From: Yarrowia lipolytica
Lineage: Eukaryota; Ascomycota; Dipodascomycetes; Dipodascales
NCBI RefSeq assembly: GCF_001761485.1
Contig: NC_090773.1
Span: 2,480,001-2,544,000, forward strand
Length of the DNA stretch: 64,000 nucleotides
Direction: 5' to 3'
Shown: in pieces, positions 57,022 to 64,000 of the stretch
Layout: each line of letters opens with the position of its first letter
How positions within the stretch are numbered: the first letter of the stretch is position 1
The notes under the pieces: model-generated
Database searches by the model: none
What the model saw: only the letters and a program-made list of their open reading frames with translations
Told to the model about the DNA's origin: nothing
Made by a program: the position numbers and the translations under genes

Positions 57022-59181
57022 ATGGCGTACGTCAAAGGAGGAGTTTGGACAAACGTCGAGGACGAAATCCTGCGGGCTGCCATCTCCAAATATGGTCTGA
57101 ACCAATGGGCGCGAGTGTCGTCTCTACTGGCTCGAAAAACAGCCAAACAGTGCAAGGCTCGGTGGACCGAGTGGCTTGATCCGACCATCAAGAAAATCGA
57201 GTGGTCGCGAGAGGAGGACGAGAAGCTGCTGCATCTGGCCAAGATCTTTCCTGCACAATGGCGAACGATTGCCCCGTTTGTGGGGCGAACTGCACACCAG
57301 TGCATTCAGCGATACGAGCGTTTGTTAGCTGAAGTTGCTGGCGAGGTGGAGGGCGAAGACGCTTCTGCGGTGGCATCTGCACCCGCCACTGAAGGTGACC
57401 AGTTTCCCGAAACCAAGCCTGCCCGGCCTGACGCCGTGGACATGGACGAAGACGAGAAGGAAATGCTGAGTGAAGCGCGAGCTCGTTTGGCCAACACTCA
57501 GGGTAAGAAGGCGAAAAGAAAGGATCGAGAACGGATGCTAGAGGACTCGCGACGGCTCAGTCAGCTTCAGAAGCGACGAGAGCTCAAAAATGCAGGAATC
57601 GACACTCGACTGAGTAAAAGGAAGAAGAATGAGATGGACTACAACGCCGATATTCCCTTTGAACACAAACCGGCCCGTGGCTTTTACTCAACTGCCGAGG
57701 AGGAGCATGAAAACGACTCGGAGCGTCTTCAACACAAACAAATGCACCGCACAGCTGCGGACGCACCTGGGCCGTCACAAAAGCGAGACAAGGCAACTTT
57801 GTCCAAGGAGGATGAGGAGAAGAAAAAGGAGCAGCAAAAGACGGCGTCTGCTCAGCGAACACTTCAACTGGCACAGTTGGACTTGCAAGATCAGATTTCC
57901 AAGCGACGAAAACTGAATCTTCCTGAGCCACAGATCCAGGATCAGGAAATGGAGGAGATTGTGAAGCTGGGAGCTCAGGGTGAAGCTCTACATAAGCGGT
58001 ATGCAGACGGAGTGGCGTCAAGCTTGTCGGGTGATTACGATGACAAGATTGTGGACGACTCCATTCGAACTCCTCAAGTTCAGCAGTCGAAAGTAAAGAC
58101 TACAATCGAGGAGATCAAGGCCATGGAGAACCGGTCTGTGCTTGGTAAGAGAACCGAGGAAGAGGTCGACGACGAAGCTGAAGCTGATAAAGATGGATTT
58201 GCAATCCCCAAGCTGCCTTCTAACAAGGCTGTCACTAGTGTTTCTGCTGGATCCGATATAGGAGGAGCTACTCCTGCTGGGATGACTCCTATCAAGCGGG
58301 ACGCTCTGGGTTTGGTTGGATCTGTCGAAGCTACTCCTGTTTCTATTCTGCGCCAGAAACTGGCCTCTCTTCCTAAGCCCAAGAACGATTTCGAAATCAC
58401 TGCGGAGGACGAAGAGGAAGATGAGGAAGCTGATAAGGAAAAGAAGCCTACAGATAACTTGCCAGTTGATAAGGGCGAACAAGCTCGATTGAAAAGAATT
58501 GCCGAGGAGCAGGAGCGACAAGAAGCTCTCAAGACTCGTTCTCAGACTCTTCAGAGAGGTCTTCCCCGGGCTACTGTTCCTGAAGTTACTTACAATGATG
58601 CTATCGGTCAAGAAGTAGTTGCTCTTCTCAGAGAGGAGGAGCTTAGGTTTCCCAATAAAGGCGATTCTGTGGCTCTAATGCAGTCTGAGTTCTCTCTCGA
58701 CGACTTAGTGGATGCCGAAACTTTGATTGAGATGGAACTGATGGAGGGCGATGAGCAAGAAGTGCAGGAGGAGGATATTAAGACGGCTGCTCTTCCTGGA
58801 ACAGTTGCTCGTTCCGACGAGTCCGAGGAGGAGTTCAAGACCCGTGTGGAAATCATATCCGACCAGCTTGTTGAAACGCTAACTTCTCTTGCGGAAACTT
58901 GCCAGACCGAAGAGACTGCTCTGGTGGACAAGTTTAAGGCGTATGCCAAGCGCCAGGCTACTTTATCTAAAAAGCTGACTTCTCGGTGGTCTCAACTTGA
59001 GTCTGTTGAGGTCGAGATTGCCGTGTTTTCCGAGTTAGCCCGCATGGAGGAGATTGCCATTGAGCAGCGAAGCGCGGCTCTGCAGGAGGAGGTTGACTGG
59101 CTCGTCAAGAAGGAACGTGCCGCGCAGGATAAATACCGTGAGTTGAAGGTTAAGGAGCAGGCCGCCAAGGGTGGCCATTAG
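57022..59181 (+). CDS. CEF1: Pre-mRNA splicing factor CEF1/CDC5
   Basis: Encodes 719 residues. Two Myb repeats open the protein: GGVWTNVEDEILRAAISKYG (5-24) with QWARVSSLLARKTAKQCKARW, and IEWSREEDEKLLHLAKIFPAQWRTIAPFVGR (58-88). KARRKDRERML-like and SRRLSQLQKRRELKNAGID segments follow, as in all Cdc5/Cef1 proteins, then GARGFYSTAEEE-type text, a KRRKLNLPEPQI motif and a C-terminal coiled coil (about 640-710). Cef1 is a core of the Prp19 (NineTeen) complex that stabilises the active spliceosome in the nucleus. Yeast Cef1 has 590 residues; this one is closer to S. pombe Cdc5 and human CDC5L in layout. The ATG at 57022 starts one residue-block before the first Myb helix. Confidence 0.95.
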   Translation: MAYVKGGVWTNVEDEILRAAISKYGLNQWARVSSLLARKTAKQCKARWTEWLDPTIKKIEWSREEDEKLLHLAKIFPAQWRTIAPFVGRTAHQCIQRYERLLAEVAGEVEGEDASAVASAPATEGDQFPETKPARPDAVDMDEDEKEMLSEARARLANTQGKKAKRKDRERMLEDSRRLSQLQKRRELKNAGIDTRLSKRKKNEMDYNADIPFEHKPARGFYSTAEEEHENDSERLQHKQMHRTAADAPGPSQKRDKATLSKEDEEKKKEQQKTASAQRTLQLAQLDLQDQISKRRKLNLPEPQIQDQEMEEIVKLGAQGEALHKRYADGVASSLSGDYDDKIVDDSIRTPQVQQSKVKTTIEEIKAMENRSVLGKRTEEEVDDEAEADKDGFAIPKLPSNKAVTSVSAGSDIGGATPAGMTPIKRDALGLVGSVEATPVSILRQKLASLPKPKNDFEITAEDEEEDEEADKEKKPTDNLPVDKGEQARLKRIAEEQERQEALKTRSQTLQRGLPRATVPEVTYNDAIGQEVVALLREEELRFPNKGDSVALMQSEFSLDDLVDAETLIEMELMEGDEQEVQEEDIKTAALPGTVARSDESEEEFKTRVEIISDQLVETLTSLAETCQTEETALVDKFKAYAKRQATLSKKLTSRWSQLESVEVEIAVFSELARMEEIAIEQRSAALQEEVDWLVKKERAAQDKYRELKVKEQAAKGGH

Positions 59182-60044
59182 GAGTCGATTAGTTAAGTAA
59201 TTATTTATTGTGCATTTTGAACAGCTGATGGAGCAACAGGGCTGGTGAAGGCCTCTGCTCCGGGGTGCTCCTGCGCTCGGGTAGATACAGCACAAGTAGG
59301 TGGATCCTTCCGGAAGTGGCGATCCGGGTCGTTTAGTACTTTTTAGTGGGGAAGTGGAGAAGTTCTAAGCGAATACGTTTGTATACTTATTGACTATATG
59401 AATGGTGGAATGAGGAACGATTGCGGCAGCAGATGATGCACTTGTGATCTATTAAGACGTCAATCCTCCCCCTACGTGTGTGCTATCAGGCTACTGTTCA
59501 TTTGGCCCCCAGTCAAAGTGCGCCAGAGGTTGGGCTCGACGACTATCATCGCTAGTACATACTTGACGTCTACATTTCTAATCCTATCTCTGGTCTAAAA
59601 AGATTTTCCGACAGTCGATTTATAATACAAGAGCTACGAGTATGTATATAACTACGTATATACTCGTGTAGAAGCGGACCGGAGGCGGGGACTCAACGTA
59701 CTAATTTGGACTGACGAAGTTGGAGAAGCTGTCGTTGAGGAGTGAGACGTTGCGCAAGGCTGCAGATACTTGAGAGCATGTCATTATATAAGACTCCACA
59801 GTATCTTCTTGGCTCTCGTATGGGACAATAACAGACCAATACTGTCTCTATCCATTCCGGGACTACACATGGCCACAATGTTTCACCAATAAGACTGTGG
59901 TTGGACCGCTAGACTAAAGGGCGGAAAAGCAGTTCACGCCTGAGGGGTCATGATCTCGCCATTTAATGATTAAACACGACTTTTGATATCCAGGCGTATA
60001 TATAGACCTGTCTACTCGCTCAATCTGTCTGTATACATGTCAGC
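59182..60044. other. Intergenic, CEF1 to JEN gene
   Basis: 863 bases between two plus-strand genes. The only element I can point to is TATATATA at 59997-60004, about 45 bases before the JEN start. Nothing else recognised. Confidence 0.55.
59997..60004 (+). promoter_or_regulatory. TATA box of JEN-type transporter
   Basis: TATATATA about 41 bases upstream of the ATG at 60045. Such a close TATA with a very short leader suggests a strongly regulated promoter, as expected for a carbon-source-controlled carboxylate transporter; this is inference. Confidence 0.5.
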
Positions 60045-61553
60045 ATGGATTTTGACAACTTCCCAGCACCAGATCTGTCTCCAAAGAACATCAAGAGGTA
60101 CCTAGTCACTCGAGTCACTTCTTTGAAGCCTCCAAAGCTCACGGTTGAGGAAAAAAAGCACATCAACCCGATTCCTGCCCTTCGACTTCTGAACAGGAAG
60201 CAGTGGTTGTTTGTAGCTGTGGGATTCTGTGGCTGGGCTTGGGACTCGTTTGATTTCTTTTCTGTGTCGCTGGTTGCATCTGAAATTGCCGAGAGTCTCC
60301 ATGTGTCTGTCACAAGTATCACCTGGGGTATCACTCTTGTGCTCATGTTGCGATCTGTTGGAGCTGTCATCTTCGGAATGCTGTCGGATCGTTTTGGACG
60401 AAAATGGCCCTTCATCACCAACTGTGTCTTGTTTATTGTCCTGGAATTGGGCACCGGGTTTGTACAGACATATAAGCAGTTCCTTGCCGTCAGAGCTCTG
60501 TTTGGAATCGCAATGGGGGGTATCTACGGCATGGCAGCAGCTACAGCCCTCGAAGACTGCCCAGTACAGGCCAGAGGAGTCATTTCGGGACTGCTACAGG
60601 AAGGCTATGCATTCGGATACTTGTTGTGTGTCGTGTTCACCCGAGCCATTGCCGATACTTCTCCTTTTGGGTGGCGCGCTCTTTTCTGGTTCGGTTCGGG
60701 TCCTCCTGTTCTCATCATCATCTTCCGACTATGTCTTCCTGAAACCGACACCTATCTTCTTTCTAAAAAGAACGCAGCAGAGGCCGAAGGTATTGAAAAG
60801 AACTTCTGGCGAGGCATCAAGATGACCTTCAAGACGTACTGGCTCATGTTTGCCTACCTGGTTGTTCTCATGGGGGGCTTCAACTTCATGTCTCATGGCT
60901 CACAGGACTTGTATCCGACCATGCTCAAGAAACAGCTTGGATTCAGCGAAGACCGATCTACTGTTACCAACTGTGTGGCCAACTTTGGAGCTATTGCCGG
61001 TGGCCTTGTTGTGGGTCACGCTTCTTCTTTCTTTGGAAGACGACTGTGTATCATGATCTCTTGTGTGATAGGGGGAGCGCTGATCTACCCTTGGGCCTTT
61101 GTCACCAACAGTGGAATCAATGCTGGAGTCTTCTTTCTGCAGTTTTTTGTCCAGGGAGCCTGGGGAGTCATCCCTATTCATCTTACAGAGCTTGCCCCTC
61201 CGGTCCTTCGATCGTCAATGGTAGGGGTGGCTTACCAGCTGGGTAACCTGGCTTCTTCTGCTTCTTCAACCATTGAAGCCACTATTGGAGAAACATTTCC
61301 CCTTTATGACAAATTCGGAAACGAAAAACCAGGAGTGTACAATTACAGTCTGGTGATGGCCATTTTGATGGGTTGTGTCTTCTTTTTTGTGCTTTGTGTC
61401 ACGTTTCTGGGTCCAGAAAACAGACAGGCAGAGATGATCTCTGGAGGCTCTGAGCAGGATAATGCCTACGAGAGGAAGCTCGAAGAGATGGAGGACGAAG
61501 AGAAAGGGGTCACTGAGAACATTGAAAGACGTTCTTCGAGCGATACTCGATAA
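60045..61553 (+). CDS. JEN1: JEN-family monocarboxylate/dicarboxylate:proton symporter
   Basis: Encodes 502 residues with twelve helices. The JEN signature N-xx-S-x-x-S-x-QD is seen at 280-291 (NFMSHGSQDLYPT), in helix 7, where it is needed for substrate binding in yeast Jen1. LSDRFGRKWPF is the MFS loop motif, and the helix-1 segment FCGWAWDSFDFFSVSLVASEIA is typical of the group. Jen proteins import lactate, pyruvate, acetate or, in the Jen2 branch, malate and succinate. Yarrowia has several JEN genes, so the exact substrate cannot be told; the symbol gives the family only. The C-terminal tail is acidic and Ser-rich, suited to phosphorylation-linked endocytosis. The ATG at 60045 is first in frame after the TATA. 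Confidence 0.92.
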   Translation: MDFDNFPAPDLSPKNIKRYLVTRVTSLKPPKLTVEEKKHINPIPALRLLNRKQWLFVAVGFCGWAWDSFDFFSVSLVASEIAESLHVSVTSITWGITLVLMLRSVGAVIFGMLSDRFGRKWPFITNCVLFIVLELGTGFVQTYKQFLAVRALFGIAMGGIYGMAAATALEDCPVQARGVISGLLQEGYAFGYLLCVVFTRAIADTSPFGWRALFWFGSGPPVLIIIFRLCLPETDTYLLSKKNAAEAEGIEKNFWRGIKMTFKTYWLMFAYLVVLMGGFNFMSHGSQDLYPTMLKKQLGFSEDRSTVTNCVANFGAIAGGLVVGHASSFFGRRLCIMISCVIGGALIYPWAFVTNSGINAGVFFLQFFVQGAWGVIPIHLTELAPPVLRSSMVGVAYQLGNLASSASSTIEATIGETFPLYDKFGNEKPGVYNYSLVMAILMGCVFFFVLCVTFLGPENRQAEMISGGSEQDNAYERKLEEMEDEEKGVTENIERRSSSDTR

Positions 61554-61880
61554 TTGATTAATGTAGGGTGTGTGTGTGACGAGTAACGAGTACTACCTGT
61601 GGTTGAGAGTATGAACAAGTAAAGTACATCCTGTAGTCAATGAGCGGTCAAGTATCATGTTGCAAATTACTTGGCTTCTTAGTTTGATTTTTAATTTCCC
61701 AACTAAGAGTCCAATTACACTCTGTCTACTATGTTCTTATCACATCAACAATAAGCTCTCGCATACAACAACTCAATCAGCAACTTGTAAACATCGATTC
61801 GTGCCTACTGCTGAACACACTGCCAGCTACTGCTTGCAAGTGCGGAAACGACCCCAAAACACCAAGAGCGTCTTGCGACC
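61554..61880. other. Intergenic, JEN gene to RIM20
   Basis: 327 bases, AT-rich, with GTGTGTGTG near 61569 and ACGAGTAACGAGTAC direct repeats near 61578-61592. No gene. Confidence 0.55.
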
Positions 61881-64000
61881 ATGCCAAACATCATCTGGAT
61901 CCCGTTTCGGGAGACACAAGCTGTCGATCTAATCACAGGACTGGGCGACACCATCGAGAAGCAGCTGAACCAACCTCGAGACAAGTTTACAGCCGACCTG
62001 AAAACAGCCAACGACCTGCGTAACAACATTCTCAACCCGCAACCAAACGCCAGCTATCTCGACCACCTCACCAAGTACTACGCCCAATTGACATACTGGA
62101 CTACCAAGTTTCCAGCCGGATGCGATAGCCTGGAGTTCATGTGGTACGGAACTCTGGCCTACACCGCCAATGCCGCCCCCGTCATCAGTCAAAGCCTTCA
62201 TTTCGAGCGATGCAATCTTCTCTACAACCTGGGCTCGCTGTACAGTCAGATGGGCGTCAATGAGGGAAGGCAGGACGCAGACGGTCTAAAGATGTCATTC
62301 AATTACTTTCAAATGGCAGCAGGATGCTTCCAGATTCTCATTGAGAACGGCTTGCCAGACTTGGAAAGTCTCAACATGCGAGGACTCGAATATGACACCA
62401 TTTGCTGTGTTAGAGATCTCATGTTGGCCCAAGCACAGGAATGTTTCTGGCAGAGATCGCTGCTGAGTGGCTCACGAAACTCTCTGGTGGCAAAGCTCGC
62501 GCAGCAGGTATCTCTTCTTTACGACTCGGCGCTCGCCTGGGCCCAAAAGAGCCCGCAGGTCCGAAGCGAATGGGTGCATCACATGACGTGCAAACGACAG
62601 CACTTTCTAGCGGTCGCACATTACCGAATGGCACGTGACGCACTGGATGGATGCAGATATGGCGAGGAGATTGCACGTCTCAAGGCTGCTCTTAATGCCA
62701 TCAAGGAGGGGACAGGAAAGGGTATGCTCAGAAGGTACCTGGTGGAGAGCGTGGCCGATGATTTGAACGGAATCATCGACGTAGTAACCGAAGATCTCAA
62801 ACGGGCCGAGAAGGATAACAATCTTATCTATCTCCAGTCTGTTCCTCAGACAACCGCTCTCGCTCCTATTACACCTGCACTGATGGTCAAATGTACTCCT
62901 CCCGTTGAGCTGGCTAAGCCCATAGAGTTTCTCACAAAGGACAAGCTGGGTCTTCCGCTGTTTGTCAAGCTCACGCCCTTTGCCTTTCACCAAGCCCTCG
63001 TTCTTTACTCTCAGGAATGTGATAAGATTGTTTCATCTATTGAGAGTCAGCTGAAGAACTGCACCAACAGCAAAAACCAGGCTCTCGTGGAGATGGCGCT
63101 ACCGGGATCATTGGACTCGGTCGAGAAGCCCAAGGGTATTCCTGCCGATATCATTGCTCATTCCGATCAGATCAAGAGTGAGCGAGGTCTTGAGACCACC
63201 AGAGAGGCCGTTAAGGACGTCCAGAGACTGGCAGCTACCGCGCGACAGGAGCTAGAGGCCGCTAAGGCTGTTCTTGACGACGAAAGAAGCGAGGACGAGA
63301 TGCTGAGACGTAAAAACAACTCTGGATGGACCAGATTCGACTCCAAGGAGGCTGGAGCCCACCTTTACACCCGTTTGGCAGAGCTGGAGCAGTATCTAGC
63401 TGATGCAGGGGCGTCTGATAAGCTTGTTCGAGGTAAATTGGATGAAATCGACTACCTCCTGTCGATTCTCAACTCAGGGCGAAGTGCTCTAGAGAACTAC
63501 TTACCATCGTCTGTTTCTGGAGTTCGGTCTCCCGAGGTCAAGCGGCAGGTGCCCCACTTGCGAGATCTGCTGAACAATCTGGAGTCATTGGAAATCAAAC
63601 GAGCTCAGTACATGGATCGACTGTCTCTAAAGCAGCAGAATGACGACATTGAACCTGTTTTGGAGTATCACATGAATAAGCTCATTCGAGAGAAGCACGC
63701 CAACCTGCGTCTGACCCTGGCTGACTTCGAGCCCATCACATCCAAGGAGCTGGAGAAATACACTGTTGACCAGGACTGGGCCTCCGAACAAAAGGAGCTT
63801 CAGGAGGAGGTGCTAGAGAAGCTTGACGTTGCCAACAAGGATTTCCGATCCTCGCTGGACATGAACGATGCTGCCATCCATAGAGAGAACGCCATCCAAT
63901 CTCTGGAGGTTGCTTACTTTAGCTACCAGGAACAAAAAGACCACCTCGATGCTGGGCGAAACTTTTACAACCAGCTTCTGGGTGAGATTTCCATCTTCCA
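61881..64000 (+). CDS. RIM20: RIM20/PalA, Bro1-domain pH-signalling scaffold, 3' truncated by window end
   Basis: The frame is open from the ATG at 61881 to the window end (706 codons seen). The Bro1 domain covers about 1-370: MPNIIWIPFRETQAV at the start, FNYFQMAAGCF, LMLAQAQECFWQRSL, EWVHHMTCKRQHFLAVAHYR and DLKRAEKDNNLIYLQSVP are all conserved with PalA. A V-shaped coiled-coil region with LPGSLDSVEKPKGIP and ARRKNNSGW-like pieces follows. These favour Rim20/PalA over the paralog Bro1. Rim20 binds the ESCRT-III subunit Snf7 through the Bro1 domain and the transcription factor Rim101 through YPxL motifs, bringing the protease Rim13 to cleave Rim101 at alkaline pH. The family is about 770-850 residues, so roughly 70-150 are missing past the window. 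Confidence 0.94.
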   Translation, partial: MPNIIWIPFRETQAVDLITGLGDTIEKQLNQPRDKFTADLKTANDLRNNILNPQPNASYLDHLTKYYAQLTYWTTKFPAGCDSLEFMWYGTLAYTANAAPVISQSLHFERCNLLYNLGSLYSQMGVNEGRQDADGLKMSFNYFQMAAGCFQILIENGLPDLESLNMRGLEYDTICCVRDLMLAQAQECFWQRSLLSGSRNSLVAKLAQQVSLLYDSALAWAQKSPQVRSEWVHHMTCKRQHFLAVAHYRMARDALDGCRYGEEIARLKAALNAIKEGTGKGMLRRYLVESVADDLNGIIDVVTEDLKRAEKDNNLIYLQSVPQTTALAPITPALMVKCTPPVELAKPIEFLTKDKLGLPLFVKLTPFAFHQALVLYSQECDKIVSSIESQLKNCTNSKNQALVEMALPGSLDSVEKPKGIPADIIAHSDQIKSERGLETTREAVKDVQRLAATARQELEAAKAVLDDERSEDEMLRRKNNSGWTRFDSKEAGAHLYTRLAELEQYLADAGASDKLVRGKLDEIDYLLSILNSGRSALENYLPSSVSGVRSPEVKRQVPHLRDLLNNLESLEIKRAQYMDRLSLKQQNDDIEPVLEYHMNKLIREKHANLRLTLADFEPITSKELEKYTVDQDWASEQKELQEEVLEKLDVANKDFRSSLDMNDAAIHRENAIQSLEVAYFSYQEQKDHLDAGRNFYNQLLGEISIF

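Overview
The window reads as nuclear DNA of a budding yeast of the Yarrowia type, most likely Yarrowia lipolytica or a close relative. Support: about 50% GC, genes rich in CGA arginine codons, few introns, 5' splice sites of the form GTGAGT, branch points of the CTAAC type lying only a few bases before the CAG acceptor, single dispersed tRNA genes, and intergenic DNA full of short GTACTTGTAC-type palindromes. Species is inferred from these features and from protein resemblance, not from a database search.

Layout. 1-9.2 kb: the 3' end of a CAND1-like gene, then two POT-family peptide transporters on the minus strand with 3.7 kb between them. 11.8-14.7 kb: a GH78 rhamnosidase-like enzyme and the ribosome-assembly gene LOC1. 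14.7-19.7 kb: a MUP1-type amino acid permease flanked by two inverted copies of a short repeat, an intron-containing tRNA-Leu(AAG), and a small rhodanese/Cdc25-fold protein. 20-26.5 kb: an NCS1 nucleobase-type transporter between two stretches of decayed, coding-like DNA. 26.5-37 kb: a propeller-fused inositol 5-phosphatase, BUD27/URI1, and RBL2 (tubulin cofactor A), which has a 1.48 kb intron. 37-45 kb: a spliced SSF symporter, GPN2, RPN8, a mitochondrial-looking unknown and TMA16. 45-53 kb: a spliced gene that looks like an eIF4E-binding protein, an unknown, an RMND1/MRX10-like protein and EFR3. 54-64 kb: a DHA1-type MFS transporter, CEF1, a JEN-type carboxylate transporter and the 5' part of RIM20/PalA, cut by the window end.

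Two themes stand out. Seven of about 25 genes are plasma-membrane nutrient transporters (peptides, amino acids, nucleobases, SSF solutes, carboxylates, drug/proton antiport), which fits a yeast living on protein and organic acids. The others are mostly single-copy housekeeping factors: ribosome assembly (LOC1, TMA16), RNA polymerase and prefoldin assembly (GPN2, BUD27), tubulin folding (RBL2), proteasome (RPN8), splicing (CEF1), phosphoinositide control (5-phosphatase, EFR3) and pH sensing (RIM20). No CRISPR array, rRNA, complete transposon or viral element was recognised.

The most unusual signals are non-coding or at the DNA level: the intron of RBL2, with complementary arms and a TGASTCA cluster; thirteen CACGTG palindromes inside the 5-phosphatase gene; the inverted repeat pair around the permease; and two probable pseudogene regions.
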